The notes beneath the pieces were generated by a model that ran no database searches, was not told where the DNA came from, and worked only from the letters and a program-made list of their open reading frames with translations. From Chloromonas sp. AAM2 (lineage: Eukaryota > Chlorophyta > Chlorophyceae > Chlamydomonadales > Chlamydomonadaceae): a stretch of 15,965 nt of DNA. The stretch lies in contig QAXH01002871.1 in assembly GCA_004335635.1 (NCBI GenBank), positions 1 through 15,965 of the forward strand, read 5' to 3'. Both the position numbers and the translations under genes were made by a program. Positions 8,002-15,965 of the stretch are shown here, one piece after another; positions within the stretch are counted from its first letter, which is position 1, and each line of letters starts with the position of its first letter.

Positions 8002-11000
8002 CTAAGCTGGGTTTTTGTAGTCTGATGGCGGCATGTAGGTCTGTTTCACCATGTCTCCCATGGGCATCCGCGTCTCCGTTCCATTGACATCCACGTAGCT
8101 GCAGCCAGGCCAAGGACAGTACAGATCATGTTGTGAGCAGTGGCATGCCATGTTGGACAACACGTGGGTCGTCTGTGGCGTTCATGATAGCACGCATTTG
8201 AACATAACAACGAAAACAATGCAACTATCATCTTGAACTGTCATCCAAGCACTGGAGAAGATGTGCAATGCCTTCTAACTCACAATGTATTCTAACTCAC
8301 ACTAGTATCCCAGCAATAGTAAGGTAAACAGAACAGGTCATGCAATCGCAGATACAGATGGTAGTTGAGTGCTGCCCTGTTACGGCGGTTGTTGCAGCAG
8401 ATGCTGACCATGCATCACTCACACGTTGCGGGAGACCCAATCCAGGGGTGGTACAGGCGCTGCTTTGGCTGCCTCCACGGCTGCCTCGACCTCAGCCTTC
8501 ACTTCGCGCTCCATGCGCTTGAGCTCCTCAGCAGGGTAGTCTGAAACGGCAGGCAAAAGCTACGGCTGAGTGACAGGCAAGCCAGTCAAGCCGAAACCAC
8601 ATGCAACACAATCGCCTCTGCCACAGAGACCTCCGAGTAGCAAGTGCGTACGAATGGACAACAAACATTTCCACTGAGTTTTAACTTGAAGTTTGCTGTC
8701 AGCTTGACTAGCTGTTTCCTTTTTTTGAGGCCTATAATGGCTAGAATGGCTGACGTGTTTGAAACTGAAGTAAGTGTGGGTGTGCGAGTCCATCCCTCGC
8801 CACCAGCTGCGCTATAGATGTGGGCGATTGACTCACTGTTTGCTGTGAGCAGTTTCTTGACACGCTCTATTGGGTCGCGCTGGTAGCGCATGTTCGCGAC
8901 TTCACTGTGTTCGCGGTACTTCCCGGGGTCAGAGGTAGAGTGGTTGCGGTACCTGCAAACGCAGATGGCCCAGAACACACTTGGTAGAGGGCAAACCCGC
9001 CATCCATGCTTTTGGTAGACACCAGCTGTGTGTAGACAGACACCTGCTGTGTAGCTTGCAAGCAACCGGGGAATAGCTACATGCACAGCGCAGATCTCCC
9101 TTCATCATTTTATCCTTGATTCCATTAAGTTTTGCGCACCTGTATGGTAAATTGGGCGCCGCAAAGCTTGATGAGGCCATCTCGCCCTATCAGAGCTATC
9201 CGATTCCCCCCACTACCGGGAATTGAACCCACAACCCTGCTGGTGTTACTGTCTGCCATGGCCTCGGGTTTCGCCTAACTTGACCCTGATTTTGGGTGCA
9301 ATGCGCACTTGTATGTGTGTAGCTCCACAATCATTGGTCCATTCAAAACTCATCCCGCAGTAAACAATCACATGTTGGTGGGTGCGGAACTTTTTTCTCC
9401 TTACTTCTGTGGAAAGTTTGCGAGGTATTTTATTAAATTTGTCCCGCGGTTTTCGCAAGTTTTCGAGCGTTTTGTTTCAATAATGCCTGCACGAAACATG
9501 TTCAGTTGACATGCACGGGTGTGGGACATGTGGGACCATTAAAATTGCATCCCTGGGGAATGAATTTTGAAACTATCGGTACATGCCAACACGCGATCCC
9601 CTTCACCCTCTTTTGTTCTTGATTACATAGAGTGTTGCGCACCTGTATGTGTCTAGCTCCACAATGATGGGTCCATGCTCTAGTGCATGCTTCTTGGCGA
9701 AGGCAATCACCTGCTTCACGGCCAGCACATCCATGCCATCTGCCTGCAGCATGTCAAGGCACACACAACAAGGTCAGCATGCAGCCTCACCACCTGCCAA
9801 CTTATCCTTATTGAAACACACACGCCAAATCTTGAGGCGTGTTGACATGCCTGGGCAGCTTGCCCTGTTTTTTGTTGCACTCAGGAACAGGCCTGGACAT
9901 GCAGGGCATGAGAATCAAATCTCGCCCAGCGTCAACATGAGTCTGTTCCGATGCGCACCACCATCATCAATATCATCACATGGCTTATCATGGTATAACC
10001 CATGGCACCGCAAGACCAACCAATCCCTGATGCCTGTTATTTGATGCACACCTTGATGCCGGGGATGTAGTCTCCGCGCGTGTAGTACAGCGGCGACTTG
10101 GCCGAGCGCCACTCGGCTGTGCCCATGCCGTAGTGGTTGTTCTCGCACACAAAGATGCAAGGGATGTTCCACAGCCCGGCCATGTTCAGCGCCTCGAACT
10201 TTTGGCCCTGAAATGACAGTAAACAAAGGGTTTCAGCTCCCACAGGTAGCCCTTAATGCCCCTGAAGTGGCAGATCAAGCAAATGGCAGAATGAAAGCAT
10301 TATGATGTTAGCCTAGGCAGTTTGATCTCACTCCCCCTCCCTTCCTTGAATGCATCATTATCAGGCGTGTAAGCTACCACAGCTAGATTCATGAAGTGAA
10401 GTGAACTACGTCTTCGAGCACTCACCGCGTCAACGTCCTGCCTCTCATCCTCTAGACTTGGACGCTAGCCTAAGGGACTGATTTTCTCTCCTGCCTTCAG
10501 TTTGCCTGTCTTGGCTGCTCTGCTCGCTGCGTTCGTTATGTTTTCTGGCTCAGGGCAGGCCAGGGTTCTGTGCCCTGTGACGGCTGCCCTGATGTAAACA
10601 AAAGTGTTCAGCTCACTCTGGTCTAGATTATACTGATTCTGCCTACCTGGTTGGCTGCACCATCGCCGTACATTGCCACACACACATTGGGCTCCTTCCT
10701 GTACTTGTGCGCTAGCGCGATGCCCGCACCCAGAGGAATCTGCAACCAAGACCAGCAACACACCAGTGTTCCAGATTGCATTGTGGCGAAGTCCAATATG
10801 CTGCGCACGTCCTACAGTGGTCTTCACAAACAGGGTTGATTATACAGCCGGGGCTGCAGTGCCACTGAAAGTAAACGGGGTAGAACACACATCAGTGAAA
10901 CACAGCTGCAGCTAGCCAGCGTGCAATCAATTGCTTGTCCTCTTGATGGATAAGTTATCAAGATCGTTCACAACAACCTGGATGGCTAGGTAAGTGCACA

Positions 11001-12309
11001 ATGATGCAGCCAGCACGTGGGTCGCAGGTGCAGCTAGGGTCCCATGGACTACCTGTGCGCCGACGATGCCGTTCCCGCCATAGAAGTTGCGCTTCCGGTT
11101 GTACATGTGCATAGACCCACCCACACCTGAGGGCACAGCATGGCAGAGCCAGGCCCTTGGCCAGTTCGTTGCATGACTCAAGATGCGTGTGCATGACTGC
11201 ACTGCCGAGTGCTTGCATTTCCACGCCACCAGTGCGTTAAGGCCGCAATGCATCCCTGTGCTGGAGCTGACGTTGCTTCAGGGCTGCTGACGGTCAAGTG
11301 CATTGAGTATGCTTCGGTTTGGTTTCACGGGGCTTAGCTTGACCGCTCAGCCTCCTTACTTTTGATATTTCTAAGAGGTTTGCGGCTGCTGAACCTTTGC
11401 TCTCACCCTTGGTTGCGCCTGTTGCACGCCCAAGCAGCTCAGCCACGACATCAGCCACTGTGCCGCCACGTGTCAACATGTGGCAGTGGTCACGGTATGA
11501 CGTAATGAGTGAATCCTGTAATAAAAACCATACACAGACATGTGTACCTCGGTTCATACACAACAACTTGGCAGCCTACGGGTATGCTGGCTCTGAAACG
11601 CATAAAGGCGTGTATGTCGGCGCATGCGAGCTAATGCCACGTGGACACTCCATGCATGTCTGTTTTATGAGCGCACCTGTTGTGTGATTGCGGACTCGAT
11701 GCCTGACAGGACGGCCTCCTGCCCGTCGTACCTGAGGCAGTGGGACGTGCATGAAGGGGGGTGTCAGCAGTGTGGCAGGTGCAGGGGCTGGTTTGCATGA
11801 CACAAAGCATGCATGGTTGGCCCAAACACGAGTTGTCTGCAGTCGCATGTATCTAGCAATGATTGGCAGCCATTCCACTTACAGATGGCAGAAGCCTCTG
11901 ACCAGCCTCGCCTTGTACTGCTCGTCTATGGCCACCTCCATTTTGCGCATCTTAAACATGAGGTGGTACAGCTTAGCGAGTTCGCCAACGGATACGTCCA
12001 CATTGCGAGAGGGAGGCTCAATTCTATGAACGCTGAAGGGTGCTACCTGTGGGAGACAAAGTATGCAGGCTAGCTGAGGAGGGTCCAAACTGAAATGTTC
12101 CAGCCACGCTCTCAGCACAGACATCGAGATATCTCTGAAATTGCGGAGGTAACGTGCGGCGACGCCAACCGGCCTACCTCAACAGTGATGATGTTGTCGT
12201 CAATAGACGATGCGAACGCCCGCCGGCCCATGGATGTCGCTAAATTGGCCACAGCTGGGTTGCCAAGCGCGCATGACCTGACCAGGTTTGTCAGCCCGGG
12301 AACAGCCAT
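8002..12309 (-). CDS. Pyruvate dehydrogenase E1 component, alpha subunit (mitochondrial), 11 exons
   Basis: E1-alpha pairs with E1-beta to decarboxylate pyruvate with thiamine diphosphate, feeding acetyl-CoA to the TCA cycle. Minus-strand exons: 12178-12309, 11883-12046, 11677-11731, 11407-11515, 11053-11126, 10647-10739, 10052-10207, 9643-9743, 8837-8952, 8423-8540 and 8002-8098. These give 404 residues, the normal family length. All ten introns (131-690 bp) are GT–AG and phase-consistent. Residues 1-35 are Ser/Ala/Arg-rich, like a mitochondrial presequence ([10 protein letters not shown]). Landmarks: RGFCHLYDGQEA (about 94-105), [21 protein letters not shown] (156-162), [11 protein letters not shown], and the thiamine-diphosphate motif from GDG (203-205) to ENN (231-233). 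[17 protein letters not shown] marks the mitochondrial rather than plastid type. The phosphorylation loop reads [13 protein letters not shown] (296-308), keeping His-Ser but replacing the usual His-Gly before it with Arg-Asn. Val155 replaces the Lys usual in KGKGGSMH. The gene appears intact and functional. Confidence 0.96.
8273..8301. repeat. Two-copy 12-bp repeat in E1-alpha intron 10
   Basis: TTCTAACTCACA occurs at 8273-8284 and 8290-8301, a 17-bp period, with AATG before each copy. It lies within intron 10 and shows simple slippage or duplication. No function is suggested. Confidence 0.75.
9099..9145 (-). repeat. Second copy of the exon 8/intron 8 junction and intron start
   Basis: The sequence ending TTGCGCACCTGTATG on the plus strand repeats the true junction 503 bases away. 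The flank also matches: CTTGATTCCATTAAG here, CTTGATTACATAGAG at 9618. Weaker similarity continues leftward (CCCTTCA, TACATGC and GGGGAAT in both). Only about 8 exon bases are included. This suggests a partial tandem duplication of the intron's start, later split by the sequence around 9150-9600. Confidence 0.7.
9215..9235 (-). other. tRNA T-arm / Pol III box B-like sequence
   Basis: The minus strand reads GTTGTGGGTTCAATTCCCGG, which fits a tRNA T-arm and box B core (GGTTCAANTCC type). The T-stem forms three G-C pairs plus a wobble. No matching acceptor or anticodon stem was found upstream, so this is not an intact tRNA gene. It may be the tail of a decayed tRNA or SINE. Confidence 0.35.
9302..9343 (-). 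pseudogene. Degenerate duplicate of the 3' end of E1-alpha exon 8
   Basis: About 42 bases match the exon 8 end and donor at 9636-9677 with few differences. On the minus strand ATTGTGGAGCTACACACATA here corresponds to ATTGTGGAGCTAGACACATA in the exon. In the exon's frame the copy reads [10 protein letters not shown] against [13 protein letters not shown] follows (CAAGTGCGC), so a donor-like site survives. Upstream similarity fades within about 20 bases and no usable acceptor in frame was seen, so it is probably a relic rather than an alternative exon. Confidence 0.75.
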
Positions 12310-12764
12310 ATTGCCGCCCGCCTGCCCGTCCGCAGGTACGTTGACTAGTACTAATGTGGCCGCAAGGCGAAATGTTACTACGTTAATAATGGTGGCTCTA
12401 AATGGGGCGTTCAGCGGGCTTTACGGTTTCAACTGTCAGCGCCCCAAAACAGCGCCCCATAGCATGCCCCGAGGTTTGTGACTGTGTCGTCCCACCTGCA
12501 CACATCCTGCATAGGTTTGGCTCGCCTTGAAGCAAAAGTGGGCCTTGTAAGTGGGCGATGTAGTTCACAGCAACCCTGGACGCACCTCTTTGGGGCCAGG
12601 CCTGCCGAGCAAGCTGGACAGGACCGCCAGCAGGCCAGATGAGCCTGTGGGTTCCCGGCGATCGTTGAGATTCCCAGGTTCCGGTAGCGTGCCACTTCAC
12701 CCCGCAGGCGCACTCTGCTGCCGTCAAAAGTCCGCAAGCACGCGCGCGGCAAAAGAAAACAACG

Positions 12765-13410
12765 GTCATGAAACGGAACGCTCTGTCTCAGCCTGGATGT
12801 CAGGAGAGAACATGGACACACTGCACAACTCGCAGGAATTCATTGCAGCTGCCAGATGCGGCGTAAATGCTTGATTTGCCCATCGAGCTGAGGCGGGCGT
12901 ACTGTGGATCGTAACGACATTGGTCGCGTTTTGCATCAGATAGCTTGGGACATCTGAAAACTCAGGTAGCTGGGATGTAGCTGGTGTTCTCAGAGGTTTC
13001 AAGCGATCATTCATTTATCAGCCAATACTGCCGCGTAATATTGCATCACCCTGGTCACCAACATCGGCGCTTCGGTTGCCGCGCACCATCTTGGATCGCC
13101 TTCCGCACAAACTTGGACCACACCTTTTATGGGTGTTCTACAGCCCTGTGCAGGCCGCCCTGCAACCTGTTCTGCAATGTGCAGGCCGCATCAGTGTACC
13201 AATGAACTTGGCCAGCCACGACATGCAAAGCAGGCAAGTTTAAGCTCAACGCAGCCTCGTTTGCAAGGTCTGATGAACTCGGCCACTGACCATTGGTGGG
13301 GCTGTTCGTGGTCCGTTGGCGGGATTTGTTGTCCGAAGTCGGGCAGCTTTGCTGGCCAGGCCTGACTCTTGCATGCGTCTCGACTCTTGAGTGCGAGGTG
13401 CCTACACCAT
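12765..13410 (-). repeat. Diverged dispersed repeat, copy A (inverted relative to copy B)
   Basis: The minus strand aligns collinearly with plus-strand 5365-5960. Identical or near-identical blocks include the CTGTGCAGGCCGCC complement (13146-13159), the block around 13274-13295, that around 12890-12905 (AGTACGCCCGCCTCAG on the minus strand) and that around 12770-12810. Weaker similarity may reach about 12590, where GGCAGGCCTG matches near 6080. Short frames survive (VRKAIQDGA, GDPRWC, RYDPQYARLSSMGKS) but in different phases. The parent element or gene family is not recognised. Confidence 0.7.
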
Positions 13411-14119
13411 CTGCAGCTTCTGACAATCCGTCAAAGACAGGTCTACCTGCTTGAACCAGCACTACGCGCTACTTGGGCACTGAGGAGCTGAGGCTCTCAA
13501 CAAGCGCATTTAAAGCTAGTCGTGCCTGTCATTATCTTTTGCAATTCGTAAAAAAAACCGACAGGTGTGCAGTGTTACAAACGGTCAGGTGCAGGTGCTC
13601 CCTATGCATGCTGGTGGGTCTGTCTCAAATCTAGAATGATCATAGTCCATCAAGACGGCGGGGGTGTGACGGTTCAGGTGTTGGCGTCAAAAGTCACTGT
13701 CCCTCTGCATGCCTAGCAGCCTACAATGCCGCCAATAGCTAGCACAACCCGGAAAAAAAGCCAAATAAAAACCCGCAAAAGAAGCCAACAGCAAACGCAA
13801 CCCAAGCACAACTTATGCCCTTGTCGACCATGCAAGGCAGCATGATGATTTCTAAGGCATGTTCCTGAAGCTTGACAGGCAACTCCTGTCCCTTTAATCA
13901 ACTGACAGCGAGGGAATCAGGGTAACACCATCATGCAAACTTAAGCAAATTGTGTTCACTGAATGGTTGAGTTCGGATGGTTGGAACTGGCTAGCTGCTG
14001 GTTGAAAGATCTTACCACGCTCGTCTGCGAAGCAGAGTAAATGCCATGTCAGATCGTACCTATGCCGTTGCCTAAACAATGAAGACTTGACGAGGCTTCG
14101 AAAACATGTGTGAATGGCA

Positions 14120-14225
14120 CAAAAGAGCCACTTGCACTGAACTAAAATGCTAGCAAGCCATGACTCTTACGAGGCTGGATGTAATTCTGACAAACCCTGA
14201 GCAACATACAGGAAACTCAGAAAGA
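14120..14225 (+). repeat. Dispersed repeat, copy 2 (pair with about 6536-6640)
   Basis: This copy has the same block order as copy 1: GCTAGCAAGCCATG at 14149, ACGAGGCTGGAT about 10 bases later, then CTGAGCAACA. The intervening bases are diverged, so the duplication is old. Confidence 0.65.
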
Positions 14226-14625
14226 AAGAAAACAGAACTGGCCTGAGCAGCAAAGGTGAAGCAGAAAATCATGGATGTATGCATGCTCAAAGCCGAAAGC
14301 TAAAGAAGTTGAGACATCTTCTCATGCATGAGAGAACGTGTGCGTTTTCAGGGACGGTAGGGAATAAAATCGCCACCAGTGGACTGACCGGAGCAACAAA
14401 GATGATAGGCATATGCTCATAATCAGTATTGGATGCTTGTTTTGCCGCACCACTTTTCCATCATAAGGTAAGTTGAGGATGCATCGATGGTGTGGTCAAG
14501 GGACAGGGGGGAATCAAAACAATAAAAAAATAAATAAAAAAAGAGGTTTGCCAGTTCTGGGACAATACCTGGAAATATTGCGTCCGTTTGGCAAACATCC
14601 TTTTTTCACTTCAGTTCCCTGCCTG

Positions 14626-15616
14626 CTATATGAGTTCGGCATCATCATGCAAATTATCCCCCATTGCCCCCTCCCCCACCACCACTCCCATCTCCTCCTC
14701 CTCCGCTTCCTGTCTCGGACGTTTCTCACCCACGTGGTGCCCATGCTCTACCCTTTCCCGTTGCTCCATGTGCGCTGCCTCCCCCTCCATGTGACTACCC
14801 ATGTGACCGTCACCACCCATGTGACCGTCACCACCCATGTGACCGTCACCACCCATGTGATCCTCACATGGCTGCTGAGGTTGGTGCTGATCGGGACAAT
14901 CGTCAGCACCCATGTGATTCTCATGGCTATGCACCTGCACGGCAGCTTCCTCACCAGCAGGTGCAGCTGGTCCAGTCGCTGCAGGGTCGAAGTCCATGGC
15001 TGATGCAGCTGCTGCTGTAGCTGTTGCTGATCCGGGGGTGTCTCCGGGGCCAAAGGGCCTGCATGCATGCAATCATATTGTCTGTGGTACGCATGTGTGG
15101 AAAACAAACAGTGAAGGTCACTGAACATCAGTGTGGCTGGTCACACACACACAGCCATGCACATGGGTGGCTGCAGTGTCTGTTCGCATGCAATCGCGCT
15201 TCTTGCTGGCTCATGGCATGCACCACAAACAACACAAACACGCCACCACAACCGCTCTGCATCCAATGCTACACTGCGGGTTGAAACGTGTGGTACTGCA
15301 GACCAAACAGTATGACATCAAACGAATGGTATGTGCTTGACAAGGGCACCAGGAGCGCAAGGCCAGCTTGGGATCGCAAAACTGGGCCCAAAAACTCAGT
15401 TTGGAATTGCAAGATCGTATTATCGCGAATTCTGGAACACTGGTGCTCGTCCCACCCTGTAGTGGCAGTGGAGGTAGCACGCGGTGTGATGCCATGGGCA
15501 AGCCGCCCGGCCCTGGCGGACACCTGACACAGGAACAGCAACAACAGCCGCACTGATGAGTTGAATCTGATGTAACTAGGACAGAAAATGCGCTGTCGTT
15601 GAGAACACCCCCCCAT
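14626..15616 (-). CDS. Tentative secreted His/Met-rich repeat protein, two exons
   Basis: Proposed minus-strand exons are 15456-15616 and 14626-15058. A 397-bp phase-2 intron (GG|GTGGGA, GCATGCAG|G) separates them, giving 197 residues. Exon 1 starts MGGCSQRQR, has a hydrophobic core (VRLLLLFLCQVSA) and an ARA|G cleavage-like site, so it looks like a signal peptide. Exon 2 is Ala/Pro/Gly-rich at first, then His/Met/Asp/Gly-rich with HMGGDG repeated (about 121-141), then acidic and basic (GEKRPRQEAEEEE), ending AELI. Clustered His and Met in an exported protein would suit metal, for example copper, binding; that is inference from composition. A good internal donor (HHVG, G|GTGAGA at 14729) means exon 2 may end at 14730 and lead to further exons that I could not find. 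The exon pairing rests only on phase and splice motifs. Confidence 0.35.
14797..14867 (-). repeat. 18-bp tandem repeat encoding HMGGDG
   Basis: ACCCATGTGACCGTCACC is repeated perfectly at 14797-14814, 14815-14832 and 14833-14850. A diverged unit follows to about 14867 and a partial one precedes. The 18-bp period keeps the minus-strand reading frame, adding six residues per unit. Confidence 0.9.
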
Positions 15617-15965
15617 GCGGTCACGGATTCAGGTCCTTTAGCTGCGCGCTGTTAGAAAGTGGTCTTCTGGTCCTTTGATTTGGATGATTTTCAGCTTGTC
15701 AGATTGTCTTCAGGTTTCATGCATTTGATCTGACGTGATCCAGAAATGCACCTGCCACTGCCTCAAGCCCTGCCCAATCTAGCTCACGTGTCATGACAGT
15801 GGCTCATTCAGTTGAATTATGATAAAGCCATGTAATGATGATTCAGATGATGCACCCAGCTCAAAGCCAAGGCTGACCAATCACCACGTGGTCGATCCTT
15901 ATTCAAACTCGCCTGTGACGACAGCTGAAGCGACTCATTCAGTTCCAAAGGCTTCAGCTTGCTGC
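15617..15965. other. No recognisable feature
   Basis: No open frame of note, repeat or splice pattern was seen in this last stretch. It may contain the promoter of the tentative minus-strand His/Met-rich gene. Confidence 0.5.

Larger units (their letters stand above)
8953..9642 (-). other. Intron 8 of the E1-alpha gene (690 bp) with internal duplications
   Basis: This is the longest intron of the gene. The donor is TACAG|GTGCGC and the acceptor TTTGCAG|GTACC; the exons join in phase 2 through the Arg codon of DTYR. Inside it lie a degenerate copy of the exon 8 end (about 9302-9343), a copy of the exon 8/intron junction plus the intron's first bases (about 9099-9145), and a tRNA-like box-B sequence (9215-9235). 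The extra length compared with neighbouring introns (131-439 bp) is explained by these duplications. Confidence 0.85.
12310..14625. other. Intergenic region upstream of the E1-alpha gene
   Basis: The first few hundred bases must contain the promoter and 5' UTR of the minus-strand E1-alpha gene; no TATA box is obvious. From about 12765 to 13410 the sequence is repeat copy A. Frames in 12398-13014 on the minus strand change phase relative to repeat copy B and are treated as repeat remnants. One unconnected 41-codon stretch at 13739-13864 (minus) could be a membrane exon. Nothing else supports a gene. Confidence 0.5.

Noticed and set aside
9190..9270. Intact tRNA gene on the minus strand
   Set aside because: Only the T-arm fits; no acceptor-stem partner, D-arm or paired anticodon stem could be drawn.
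9246..9458. 70-codon minus-strand frame in E1-alpha intron 8
   Set aside because: It crosses the degenerate exon 8 copy in a different frame from the real exon, so it is not coding.
12766..13014. 82-codon minus-strand frame that looks protein-like
   Set aside because: It lies within repeat copy A, and the frame conserved with copy B shifts phase across it, so it is probably a remnant rather than a gene.
14797..14867. CRISPR array
   Set aside because: The units are directly adjacent, without unique spacers, and keep a coding frame; the genome is eukaryotic.
14473..15020. Pro/His/Cys-rich plus-strand frames over the 18-bp repeat
   Set aside because: Any frame through an 18-bp repeat stays open. 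The minus-strand frame is better supported by an acceptor and a signal-peptide exon, though even that is tentative.

Overview
This window is nuclear DNA from a eukaryote with many short GT–AG introns, most likely a green alga. A trebouxiophyte or another chlorophyte of moderate GC content fits best. The evidence is a mitochondrial-type pyruvate dehydrogenase E1-alpha gene cut into 11 phase-consistent exons, a secreted SPPP-rich extensin/HRGP-like wall protein, base composition near half GC by eye, and TGTAA motifs of the kind chlorophytes use as poly(A) signals. The taxonomic placement is inference; no marker gene settles it.

Layout, left to right. (1) 42-2092, plus strand: a two-exon gene with an F-box-like N-terminus and a leucine-rich C-terminal part; its 5' end may lie outside the window. 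(2) 2093-3708: no supportable gene, but a 17-bp direct repeat, a perfect 17-bp-arm hairpin and candidate poly(A) signals. (3) 3709-5153, minus strand: a four-exon gene for a 221-residue secreted protein. Its order is signal peptide, Trp/Asp/Lys-rich segment, His-rich patch, Cys-containing SPPP repeats, then a compact seven-cysteine domain encoded by two small 3' exons. (4) 5154-8001: intergenic, holding a decayed repeat (copy B), a 31-bp-period tandem duplication, a short dispersed repeat and an interstitial telomere-like CCCTAA pair. (5) 8002-12309, minus strand: the complete E1-alpha gene, 404 codons with no frameshift or missing exon. Its 690-bp intron 8 contains degenerate copies of the exon 8 end. 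(6) 12310-14625: intergenic, with an inverted diverged copy (copy A) of the 5.4-6.0 kb repeat, a second copy of the dispersed repeat and one possible orphan membrane exon. (7) 14626-15616, minus strand: a tentative two-exon gene for a secreted His/Met-rich protein with HMGGDG tandem repeats. (8) 15617-15965: nothing recognised.

The genes do not form a pathway or operon. E1-alpha is a mitochondrial housekeeping enzyme, the SPPP and His/Met proteins look extracellular, and the F-box protein would act in ubiquitin ligase targeting. The most unusual items are the SPPP protein with its cysteine-rich tail, the partial exon duplication in E1-alpha intron 8, the altered phosphorylation-loop sequence of E1-alpha, and the pair of ancient inverted repeats on either side of the E1-alpha gene.
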